Positions 25,992 through 34,600 of a DNA stretch of 64,000 bases are shown here, one piece after another. The first letter of the stretch is position 1; each line of letters opens with the position of its first letter. The translations under genes and the position numbers were made by a program. The DNA is from Luteolibacter luteus (lineage in GTDB: Bacteria > Verrucomicrobiota > Verrucomicrobiia > Verrucomicrobiales > Akkermansiaceae): assembly GCF_012913485.1 (NCBI RefSeq), contig NZ_CP051774.1:1612001-1676000 (forward strand). The letters are read 5' to 3'. A model generated the notes under the pieces. It was not told the DNA's origin, made no database searches, and saw only the letters and a program-made list of their open reading frames with translations.

Positions 25992-27425
25992 GTGAAGTTC
26001 CTTTCCTGCATCTTCAGCCTCGGACTAGCGGCAAGCGCCCTGGCCCGTCCCGCCACGGAAAAACCGAATGTGATCGTCGTCTTGCTCGATGACTGCGGCT
26101 ACGGCGATTTCTCTCACACCGGCAATCCGTCCATCTATACGCCGAATGTTTCGCGGATGGTGAGCGAAGGCGCGAATTTCCCCCAATTCTACAGCGCCTC
26201 CGCGGCCTGCAGCCACTCACGTTACGGGATCCTCACGGGGCGGCAGCCCCTTCGCTCGGGGCTAAAGCAATGGGCCATCGGACCGGACGAAAAGCGCCAC
26301 ATCCACGTGAAAGAGGTAACCTTGGCAGAGGGACTGAAGGAGCAGGGCTATGCCACCGCTATCTTCGGCAAGTGGCATCTGGGCACTCCGAACGAGGCAA
26401 ACGGCCGCACTCCGGACGCGCTGCCGCTCGCCCATGGCTTCGACCGCTGGCTCGGCACGAATGTCTCCAACGACTACGAAAAGGGTTCCGATCTCGTCCA
26501 AGGCCCTTCATCCGGGGAAGGGCCCGCACTAGGTTATGAGTATCTAGCGAGGAACATTGCGATGAATGTCCCCCTCCAAGAAGGACTCACCAAGCGCTAT
26601 GCGGATGCCGCCGTGGATTTTATCCGGGAGAAGAAGGACCAGCCCTTCTTCATCTACATGACGCCGAACATGCCCCACCTTCCGGTGCATGCCTCGGACG
26701 AGTTCAAGGGCAAGTCCAGGAGAGGCCTCTACGGAGACTGCATTCAGGAAATCGATCATCAGATTGGCAGGCTCCGCGCCGCACTTCAGGAAGCAGGGGT
26801 AGAGAAGAATACGCTGATCGTTCTGAGTTCCGACAATGGCCCTTGGATCCGTTATCAGGACACAGCTTCCCATCCGATGTACGCCGAGGCGCGGACCTTG
26901 GTCGGATCCGCTTTTCCTTTTCGTGATGGCAAGGCTTCGACCTGGGAAGGTGGCCAGCGCGTCGTGGGTGTCTGGTGCTGGCCGGGAACCATCCCTGCAG
27001 CAACGGTCGTCCAGGAGCCGGCATCAACGCTCGATGTCTTGCCGACGGCCTTAGCCCTGGCAGGAGCGAAGCTACCTGCGGACCGGATCATCGATGGGCG
27101 AGATATCCGGGCTCTGCTGGCCGCAAGCGCGGAACAAAAAGTCGAGGGCTTCAAGCTGATTTATGCAGATAGCATCTCCGTAAAAGCCGCGCGTTTTGGC
27201 CCGTGGAAAATCCATACCGGTCTGACTTCCCAAATCGAGGCCAAGCATGGCTTCACCGCTTCGGAGGAGACGCCGCTGCTTTTCCAGATAGAGCAGGACT
27301 TCTCCGAACGGATCGATCGGGCCGCCGAGCGGCCGGAAAAGGTGGAGGAAGGCAGAGCCATCATCAGCGCCTTCAAAGATTCCCTCGCAAAGGAACCCTC
27401 CTTCTGGGATGAAAGAAAACCGTGA
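25992..27425 (+). CDS. Secreted sulfatase with an atypical active-site motif
   Basis: The 477-residue protein begins at GTG 25992 with signal-peptide-like residues to ARPATEKPN. The metal site starts with VVLLDDCGYGDF. The position of the formylglycine precursor reads CSHSRYGILTGR, with Cys73, whereas the known maturation motif is C-X-P/A-X-R; here His replaces Pro. The KWHLG line (FGKWHLGTPN) and the SSDNGPW line fit sulfatases. The substrate is probably a sulfated polysaccharide, common in Verrucomicrobiota. No anaerobic sulfatase-maturating enzyme is seen nearby. It is divergent from the acyltransferase and precedes the small secreted protein at 27456. Confidence 0.85.
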   Translation: MKFLSCIFSLGLAASALARPATEKPNVIVVLLDDCGYGDFSHTGNPSIYTPNVSRMVSEGANFPQFYSASAACSHSRYGILTGRQPLRSGLKQWAIGPDEKRHIHVKEVTLAEGLKEQGYATAIFGKWHLGTPNEANGRTPDALPLAHGFDRWLGTNVSNDYEKGSDLVQGPSSGEGPALGYEYLARNIAMNVPLQEGLTKRYADAAVDFIREKKDQPFFIYMTPNMPHLPVHASDEFKGKSRRGLYGDCIQEIDHQIGRLRAALQEAGVEKNTLIVLSSDNGPWIRYQDTASHPMYAEARTLVGSAFPFRDGKASTWEGGQRVVGVWCWPGTIPAATVVQEPASTLDVLPTALALAGAKLPADRIIDGRDIRALLAASAEQKVEGFKLIYADSISVKAARFGPWKIHTGLTSQIEAKHGFTASEETPLLFQIEQDFSERIDRAAERPEKVEEGRAIISAFKDSLAKEPSFWDERKP

Positions 27426-27455
27426 TCGCTCCGGCCTCCGGTTTCGAATTCCATC

Positions 27456-27923
27456 ATGAGAGCCTTCGCCTCACTACTGCTGGTCCTGGCACTCCACCCT
27501 TGCCCGGCATTCGCCGAAACAACCGTGGATAGGGGCAGCCTGAAAATGACCCTTCCTGAAGGCTACGAGCACAAGCGAATCCAGGGAGCCGACTCGATTG
27601 TCGGGGATATTCTCATCAGCAAGCCCAAGCTGAAGGTGAGATATGACATCTTCGACATGGGTGGACCTCCAAAGACTCTCAGCGAACGACCGGAAGAGGA
27701 ACGGAAGTCCTATATATTCTCGGAAGAGTCAGATCGGGACGGCATCGCCTATCAATTCTTTGCGGTGCGGATCGGGCGGGAAACCGACAAGTGCAGGCTC
27801 TTCCTCCAGATCCCGAAAGGATACGCGACATTCAGCGTCGATCTCGAAAAGCATTCCGAAATCCCGGCGGCGCGCGAAGCTCTTCTAAGAATCAAATTCG
27901 CGCTCCCGGAAGAAGGAAGGTGA
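27456..27923 (+). CDS. Small secreted protein of unknown function
   Basis: The protein has 155 residues from ATG 27456. Residues 1-21 are a signal peptide ending AFAETTV. The remaining part is charged and probably globular; I recognise no family. It lies 30 bases after the sulfatase on the same strand and may be co-transcribed with it. The 87 bases before glgA show nothing notable. Confidence 0.55.
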   Translation: MRAFASLLLVLALHPCPAFAETTVDRGSLKMTLPEGYEHKRIQGADSIVGDILISKPKLKVRYDIFDMGGPPKTLSERPEEERKSYIFSEESDRDGIAYQFFAVRIGRETDKCRLFLQIPKGYATFSVDLEKHSEIPAAREALLRIKFALPEEGR

Positions 27924-28010
27924 TCCGCTGTGAAAAAAGGGGGATTCCCTTCGGGCTTTCTTGCAATCAAGGGGAGTGGGTCGCTAGGATTTAGGGAAAC
28001 CCCTGAACCC

Positions 28011-29507
28011 ATGTCTGAGAATCCACCCCGTCGCCCGCGGATCCTGGTCGTCACTCCGGAGATCACCTACCTGCCGGAAGGCATGGGTAACCTCGCCCAA
28101 CGGATGTGCGCCAAAGCCGGAGGCCTGGCCGACGTCTCTGCCTCCCTCGTCAAAGCGCTCTATGATCAAGGTGCGGACGTGCATGTCGCCCTGCCGAATT
28201 ACCGGCGGATGTTTCACCTCGATGTCGCCAGCGTCTTCGACAACGAGTTCCAGAAGGTAAGCCGCTCACTCCCGGAACAACGCATCCATCTGGCGCAAGA
28301 CCGGGTCTTCTATCATCGCTCGAGCGTCTACGGGGCAGAGAATCATCTCATCGCCCTGGCCTTCCAGCGCGAGGTGATCAACCACACGATCCCCCAAGTT
28401 CGGCCGGACCTGATCCATTGCAACGATTGGATGACAGGCCTGATCCCCGCGGTCGCAAAGCGTCACGGCATCCCTTCCCTTTTCACGGTCCACAACATTC
28501 ACTCCGAGCACCTCACCCTGGCCCAGATCGAGGACCGGGGCATCGATGCCGCCGACTTCTGGCAGCATCTCTATTTCCGCCGCTCACCATGGAACTACGA
28601 GGAAAGCCGTAGCACCAATCACGTGGATCTCCTCTCCAGCGGGATCTTCGCGGCGGATCATGTGAATACGGTAAGCCCGACTTTCCTCGAGGAAATCGTC
28701 CGGGGAGACCACGCCTTCATTCCGGATGCGATCCGCAATGAACTGCGGGGCAAGAAGCACTCGAATTGCGCCAGCGGAATCCTCAATGCGCCTGATCCGG
28801 TCTTCGACCCCGCCACCGATCCCTATCTGACCACCCACTACGGACCCGACGATCTGGAGAAAGGCAAACGCGCGAACAAGCTGGAGCTCCAAGAACGGCT
28901 CGGTCTGGCGGGAGATCCCGATATCCCGATCTTCTTCTGGCCCTCGCGCCTGGATCCCGTGCAAAAGGGCTGCCAGTTGCTCACCGAGATTCTTCACGAA
29001 CTCGTCACGCAAAATCACATGCAGATCGTGGTCGTCGCCAGTGGAGTCTTCCAGAAGCACTTCAACAATATCGTGAAGATCCACGGCCTCTACGATCGTG
29101 TGGCAGTAAGGGACTTCGACGAAAAGCTTTCCCACCTCGGCTACGCGGCCAGCGATTTCATCTTCATGCCTTCTTCCTTCGAGCCCTGCGGCCTGCCGCA
29201 GATGATCGCACCGAAGTACGGCAGCCTGACCATCGCCCACGACACCGGCGGCCTCCACGATACGGTGGAGCATTTGAAGCAAGAAGAAGGCACCGGAAAC
29301 GGATTCCTCTTCGAATATTTCAATGCCGACGGCCTCCGCTGGGCAGTCGGGGAAGCCCTGAATTTCTTCCATCAGCCCCAGGCTGAACGCACTGCGCAAC
29401 TCGCCCGCGTGATGCGCGAGGCTACCGCACGTTTCAACCACGAGGCCACCGCCGCCGACTACATCCGGCGCTACGAGGAGATGTTGCAAACTACCGTAAC
29501 CGCATGA
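28011..29507 (+). CDS. glgA: Glycogen/starch synthase, GT5 family
   Basis: The start ATG 28011 (MSENPPRRPRILVV) is preferred over the in-frame ATG 27930. The 498-residue protein shows the GlgA substrate loop KAGGLADV at about residues 34-41, FTVHNIHSEH in the middle, and the C-terminal EPCGLPQM and DTGGLHDTV lines that bind ADP-glucose. The length is usual. It extends alpha-1,4-glucan from ADP-glucose in the cytoplasm. The stop overlaps the start of the phosphoesterase at 29504 (ATGA), so the two are translationally coupled. No glgB or glgC is within this window. Confidence 0.9.
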   Translation: MSENPPRRPRILVVTPEITYLPEGMGNLAQRMCAKAGGLADVSASLVKALYDQGADVHVALPNYRRMFHLDVASVFDNEFQKVSRSLPEQRIHLAQDRVFYHRSSVYGAENHLIALAFQREVINHTIPQVRPDLIHCNDWMTGLIPAVAKRHGIPSLFTVHNIHSEHLTLAQIEDRGIDAADFWQHLYFRRSPWNYEESRSTNHVDLLSSGIFAADHVNTVSPTFLEEIVRGDHAFIPDAIRNELRGKKHSNCASGILNAPDPVFDPATDPYLTTHYGPDDLEKGKRANKLELQERLGLAGDPDIPIFFWPSRLDPVQKGCQLLTEILHELVTQNHMQIVVVASGVFQKHFNNIVKIHGLYDRVAVRDFDEKLSHLGYAASDFIFMPSSFEPCGLPQMIAPKYGSLTIAHDTGGLHDTVEHLKQEEGTGNGFLFEYFNADGLRWAVGEALNFFHQPQAERTAQLARVMREATARFNHEATAADYIRRYEEMLQTTVTA

Positions 29508-30403
29508 ACCGAAGGGCATTCCTGGGCTCCACCACCACCGCGCTCCTCCCCCTGACCACCCTCGCGGAAGAAGGAAGCAAGCCGGTGCTCCGATTCGGCC
29601 TGATCGCCGACGCCCAGTATGCCGATGCCGATCCGGAAGGAGAGCGGCACTACCGCACTACCCCTGGAAAGATGAAGGAAGCGGTGGAGGTGATCCGGGC
29701 AGCCAAACCTGAATTCACCCTTCACCTCGGTGACTTCATCGACCGCGATTTCAAGTCCTTCGACGTGATGTTGCCCTTGATAAGCGGGCTGGGTCATCCG
29801 ATTTACCACCTGCTTGGAAACCACGACTACTCAATCGCCGATGCCGAGAAAGCTCGTGTCGTTTCCACCTTGGGAATGCCACATGACTACTACACCTTCC
29901 GTAGTGGTAGCACTCGCTTCGTAATGCTGGATACAAACGATCTTTCGACCTACCGGGATCCGAAGGATTCCCTACGGAACAAGGAGGCCGCCCAACTTCT
30001 GAAGAAGCTGGAAGCGGCGCAAGCTCCGGGGGCAAAGCCATGGAACGGCGGCCTTTCAAAAGCCCAGCTCGAATGGCTCGACCGCGAGCTTTCCGCCGCC
30101 AGCGCGGCCAAGGAAAAGGTCATCCTCTGCGGACACCATCCTCTGATTCCGGCGGAAATGCACCAAGCTTGGCAGGCGGATGAAGTGCTCGCGGTCATCG
30201 ACAAGCATGACTGCGTGCGGGCCTACTTCAATGGCCATAACCATGCCGGCGCCTTCGTCGAGCGAAAGGGCATCCCTTACGTGACCTTCCGCTCCATGCT
30301 CCATGAGCCGGGTATCAACGCCTACTCGGTGGTGGATGTCTTCGATGACCGCATCGTCATCACCGGCCACGGTCGCGCGGAATCCCGGGTGCTCGCCGTT
30401 TGA
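29504..30403 (+). CDS. Exported metallophosphoesterase resembling ADP-ribose/CDP-alcohol diphosphatase
   Basis: The 299-residue protein starts at ATG 29504, overlapping glgA. Residues 1-20 begin MNRRAFLGSTTTALLP, a likely Tat-type signal with the twin Arg near the start. The phosphoesterase motifs are LIADAQYAD (with Gln where many families have His), HLGDFIDRD, LLGNHDY, CGHHP and FNGHNHAG. The FGLIADAQYAD line closely recalls the Mn-dependent ADP-ribose/CDP-alcohol diphosphatase group. Export and coupling to glgA are an odd combination because glgA works in the cytoplasm. The substrate remains unknown. Confidence 0.75.
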   Translation: MNRRAFLGSTTTALLPLTTLAEEGSKPVLRFGLIADAQYADADPEGERHYRTTPGKMKEAVEVIRAAKPEFTLHLGDFIDRDFKSFDVMLPLISGLGHPIYHLLGNHDYSIADAEKARVVSTLGMPHDYYTFRSGSTRFVMLDTNDLSTYRDPKDSLRNKEAAQLLKKLEAAQAPGAKPWNGGLSKAQLEWLDRELSAASAAKEKVILCGHHPLIPAEMHQAWQADEVLAVIDKHDCVRAYFNGHNHAGAFVERKGIPYVTFRSMLHEPGINAYSVVDVFDDRIVITGHGRAESRVLAV

Positions 30404-30538
30404 GGCGCGACTGCGATTGGCACGGCCGGTCTTTTGTGCCCTTTGCCCAAGGCGCACTGCCAATTCCGCCACTGCCGCGAGATTGGATGGTGAAGGCGAA
30501 AAGCTTCATGCGGAATACCGCGTAATAGCTTGGAAGCC

Positions 30539-31690
30539 ATGAATATCGTCCGCAGCTCCGCCGTTCTCCTTTCCTTACTGGCGATCCCCGCCACCCTGAT
30601 GGGCCAAAGCGAGGAACGGCCTCGCCTACAAATCATCAATGCCAGCGAGGACCCCTTGGACATCTTCTGGCTGAAATCTGAGACCGAGCGCCTCCCGAAT
30701 GGGTCCGTGCCGGCAGGCAAGGACACAATCTTCACCACCAGCCTCGGACATCGCTTCCTCATGGTGGGACGCGAGGACCAAAAGGAAGCCACGGTCACCG
30801 CGAAGGTGAAGACTCAAGGTTTCCGTTTCGATCCCGCAGGAAAGGATGGGATCCCACCCTTTTACACCCGGATCACGCATCTCCGCGGATTTCCCATCGT
30901 GGGATCCGCAAACGTGAATCCCTATGCACTCAAGGAGGCCTCCTACATCTGCGACCTGATGCTCGCCAAGCGCCCCGATGTGCTCCAAGCGATGGTGGAT
31001 AGCGGGGCGCGGCTCTGCATCATCGCTCACAACGAATTCACCACCGACCTGCCCGAATTCAGCCACATGGGCGACGAACCGATGCATGGCTTTGAGAAGT
31101 TCTCCGGCAAGGAATACTGGGACGCCCGCGCCCGCGGCACCGGCGGGAGCCCCACCGACCCCTTCTGCACATGCGCGGAAGAGAACGTGCTCGGCTATCC
31201 GGGTGACCCCTATGAGAAGGAATGCATCCTCATCCATGAGTTCGCGCACAACATCCACCTGCGCGGCCTGATGAATGTCGATCCCACTTTCGATCCGCGT
31301 CTTGAGGAAACCTACAAGGCAGCAATGAAGGCCGGCCTCTGGAAGGGCAAATACGCCAGCGTGAACCGCCACGAATACTTCGCCGAGGGAGTGCAATCCT
31401 GGTTCGACAACAACCGCGAGAACGACAGCGATCACAATCACGTCAACACTCGCGCCGAACTGCTCGAATACGACCCGGGACTCGCCGCTTTATGCCGTGA
31501 GGTATTTGGCGAAACGGAAGTGAAGTACACGAAGCCCGCCACCCGGCTCACCGGCCACATGGAAGGCTACGACCCATCCAAGGCTCCGACCTTCGTCTGG
31601 CCGGAGCGCCTGAATGCAGTCAAACAAGCCATTCGTGACAGCGCCCAAGCGCGGGACAAGGCGGCGAATGCCGCCCCTCCCACGAAATAG
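30539..31690 (+). CDS. Secreted zinc metallopeptidase-like protein with HExxH motif
   Basis: The preferred start is ATG 30539 (MNIVRSS); the in-frame TTG 30530 is less likely. The protein has 383 residues. A signal peptide ends near ATLMGQ. Residues about 26-85 (LQIINASEDPLDIFW) loosely resemble the VHL beta domain. The catalytic HEFAH lies at about residues 233-237, followed about 50 residues later by HEYFAEGVQSW, which supplies a plausible third Glu ligand as in gluzincins. The middle part is unrecognised. The protein most likely acts outside the cytoplasm. It is convergent with the CotH gene, whose stop is only 9 bases away. Confidence 0.65.
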   Translation: MNIVRSSAVLLSLLAIPATLMGQSEERPRLQIINASEDPLDIFWLKSETERLPNGSVPAGKDTIFTTSLGHRFLMVGREDQKEATVTAKVKTQGFRFDPAGKDGIPPFYTRITHLRGFPIVGSANVNPYALKEASYICDLMLAKRPDVLQAMVDSGARLCIIAHNEFTTDLPEFSHMGDEPMHGFEKFSGKEYWDARARGTGGSPTDPFCTCAEENVLGYPGDPYEKECILIHEFAHNIHLRGLMNVDPTFDPRLEETYKAAMKAGLWKGKYASVNRHEYFAEGVQSWFDNNRENDSDHNHVNTRAELLEYDPGLAALCREVFGETEVKYTKPATRLTGHMEGYDPSKAPTFVWPERLNAVKQAIRDSAQARDKAANAAPPTK

Positions 31691-31699
31691 CGCTCGCTC

Positions 31700-34600
31700 T
31701 CAGGGCCCGAAGGCGAAACGCGCGAAGAACTTCTTCGTGGCGGCGGGTGGCGTAACCCGGTAGGTCAAGCGATCCACCGCAGGCGTTCCCGGCAAGCGCT
31801 GGTTCGAAAGGAACTGGTAGTTCGCCGCTTCTCCCCAGGTCGTCAGGTTCGTCGACGATTGCGGTAGCACCATGGCACCCTCCGCAGCCACGCGGCGCGT
31901 CACTGACATCAGGAAGGAGCCGCTGGCTTCCACAGTCCATTGCGGCGCAAGGCTTGAATTCGCCACTGCGGGGCTTCCCCCGAGGAAGTATTCCATGCGC
32001 GCGGTGATTCCGTCACCGTCGCTGTCATCATCGTCGGGGAGGTTACCGTTGGACGCCTTCCACTCCGCATAGGACTGCGTGTCGGAGAGCCCCGGATTGC
32101 CACCATTCGCCGTCGCGCTTGCCCTCCAGCTCTGAGGCTTGGAAGGATCGGGATTCGACCACGGATCCACAAGAACCAGCGAGTAGCCGTCACCATCCGC
32201 CTCCACCGGCCATGGAGGCAGGTCACTGTAGGCGAATCTCCTCAGCACCTGTCCATTCGCTCTCCGGAACGCGAGAAACTCCCCGCTATTATCCAAGCTG
32301 TTCGGAAAGGTCGCGCCGATGGGACGGCCCGTTCCAAAGGCGGCATTGAACGCGGCAGTGTTTTGAACCACCAGGATGCGGGCTCCCGGTGCCAGCAACG
32401 TGTTGTTCGGGAAGGTGGCCGTGATGCCTTCGTGAAAGTTCACACCGCTCAAATCGAGGGTGGAGGCAGAGATATTCATCAGCTCCACGTACTCGGTGGT
32501 CTCCACGCTGCCGGGCGGATTATAGTAGATTTCGGAAACAACCAGCGTGGACGAAGTCGGCACCTGGATGACCCCGGTATTCGTCACGGTGATGCTGTCC
32601 GTGCCCACTACGTTTCCGGAGAAATCGACCGCCTCCAGCGAAATCAAGTTCGCTCCCACCGCGACGGGCACCGAGATCTGCCATGCCGTCGCGGCGGTCC
32701 AAGTGACCGTCAGCGGCGAGGTAGATCCGGCAATGCGAATGTCCCGAACGTTTACCCATCCCTGACCCTGGAGAATCACCGGGCTGGTGCTTGCGCTGAA
32801 GTTCGCACCGCCATTGGTTGTGATCGCAAAGTTCACCGAGGGAATCTCGGCATTCACCTGCGAAAGGATGTAGTTCGAACGGGTATTGATGTAGCTCAAA
32901 TGGGCGTTGAAATTTTCACCGGGGAGCAAGGAGCCGTAATGGCCCGCCCACGTGCTCATGTAAGACTGGTTGAACACCGTCGTGCAGATGTCATGCAGAT
33001 GCCCAAGATAGGCCCGTCGCCGCACGGGATTGGATGTTAGCCTCTGCAGTTCCCAGTTCTCAAAGATCGAGCGCGTGGCATCGAACGAGAAATCCATGTC
33101 GTGCGGGAAGTAAAGGACGCGCCCGTCTGGCCGGGCGTAGAAGATCCCGTTATGATTCGCGTTCGCGAAGAAGGAATCCCCCGCCCCGCTCGCACAGGAA
33201 TAAGCCAAGGCTCGCAGCCACTGGTCGACATCCAGAACGGTATTCACCTCCGCATCAAAGGCCGATCCGGATTTGTCGAAGAGCTTCGACATCGCGACAA
33301 TCCGCGAATAGTCGTCCACGTCCTCGTTGTTCTCCAGCAGGTAATTCCAGCGATAGTTTTCCTTGTTGTCGCCGAGACTCGTTACATCGGTCCCAACCAC
33401 ATTGTCCGGCTGAGGAAGCTTGTAGCCATTGGCATCGGTCGTGGTCGGGTAGTAGATCAGTTCGTATTCGTAAGAAGTGCCATCGCTACCATTCTCGAAC
33501 TGGGAATCCAGGAACACGTCGCCAAAGCGCGCGAGCTGCATGATCGCGGAGCTGGTATGGGCGGGATCCGGCGCGATCACCTTGCACAGGTCGTTATATT
33601 CCGCTGGCACTCCACCGCTGGCATACATCACGTGATCGTAGAGGATCTCCTGACATCCGGTTTGCTGACCCTCTGAACGGTCGATGGATACCGTCCGATG
33701 GACCCCGCGGAAAAGCTGGTCACGGTTGAATCCGACATTGAATCCGACACGTGCCGCCTCCGGCCTCCCGCGCTGGCTGCTCTTCAGCCGCACTCCGACA
33801 TCGTAGTAGGCCTCCTTCTCATCATAGATGACGGTGCAACCGAGCCTCTCGTTGCTCATCAGATTGTTCGTTTGATAGAGGAGCGCCTTGTCCGCTGGAT
33901 CCATAACGATCCGGAAGTTGTGTCGGCCATTGTTCGTCGCGAGACCGTCGTTCACCTGATAGAGCGCGTGGGAATTTTCGCCATCCGCAGGAAACACCGA
34001 AGTCGCCGGGGAAATCGCCCCGTCGGTTCCCGATACATAAAAGCGGACCACCGTTGCCGCGGGCTGACCCGGAATCACTCCGCTGAAGGTCGCCCCGTCA
34101 GCGCCGACACTCATCGGCTCGGAGACAAAAGGCCCTCCCGCCACCGAATAGCGCAGCGTAAAATTTCCCAAGCCATCCGGGTCAGCCGCCTTCACCTTCA
34201 CGGTCACGGCCTCTCCCGCCGACGGGACCATCGGCGCGTGGCTGAATTCCGTGATGCCCGGCCCGACATTGGCTACCGCCGTCGAGTTCACGCTCCCTGG
34301 AGTTCCCGGGTTATCCGTTCGACCGAGCAAGGTGGTGTTCGCCACGCGATTGAAATAGAGTCGCGTATTGAGCCGGTTCGAACCACCCAGCCACTTTGCC
34401 CTGAAGGCAATCTGATAGACCCGGCCATTCACGACCGACCTTCCTCCAGCCAAGGTGGTCTCCACATGGTTGTGCATGTGTTCCGTGGGACCCGTCGCCT
34501 TCAGATGGAGGACCGTATTTCCCGGACTATCCGGATCTGCCACCAGTTCGGCATGGCGATGGGTTCCAAGGAAACGCCAGCCTTCAAGACCGGACTGGAA

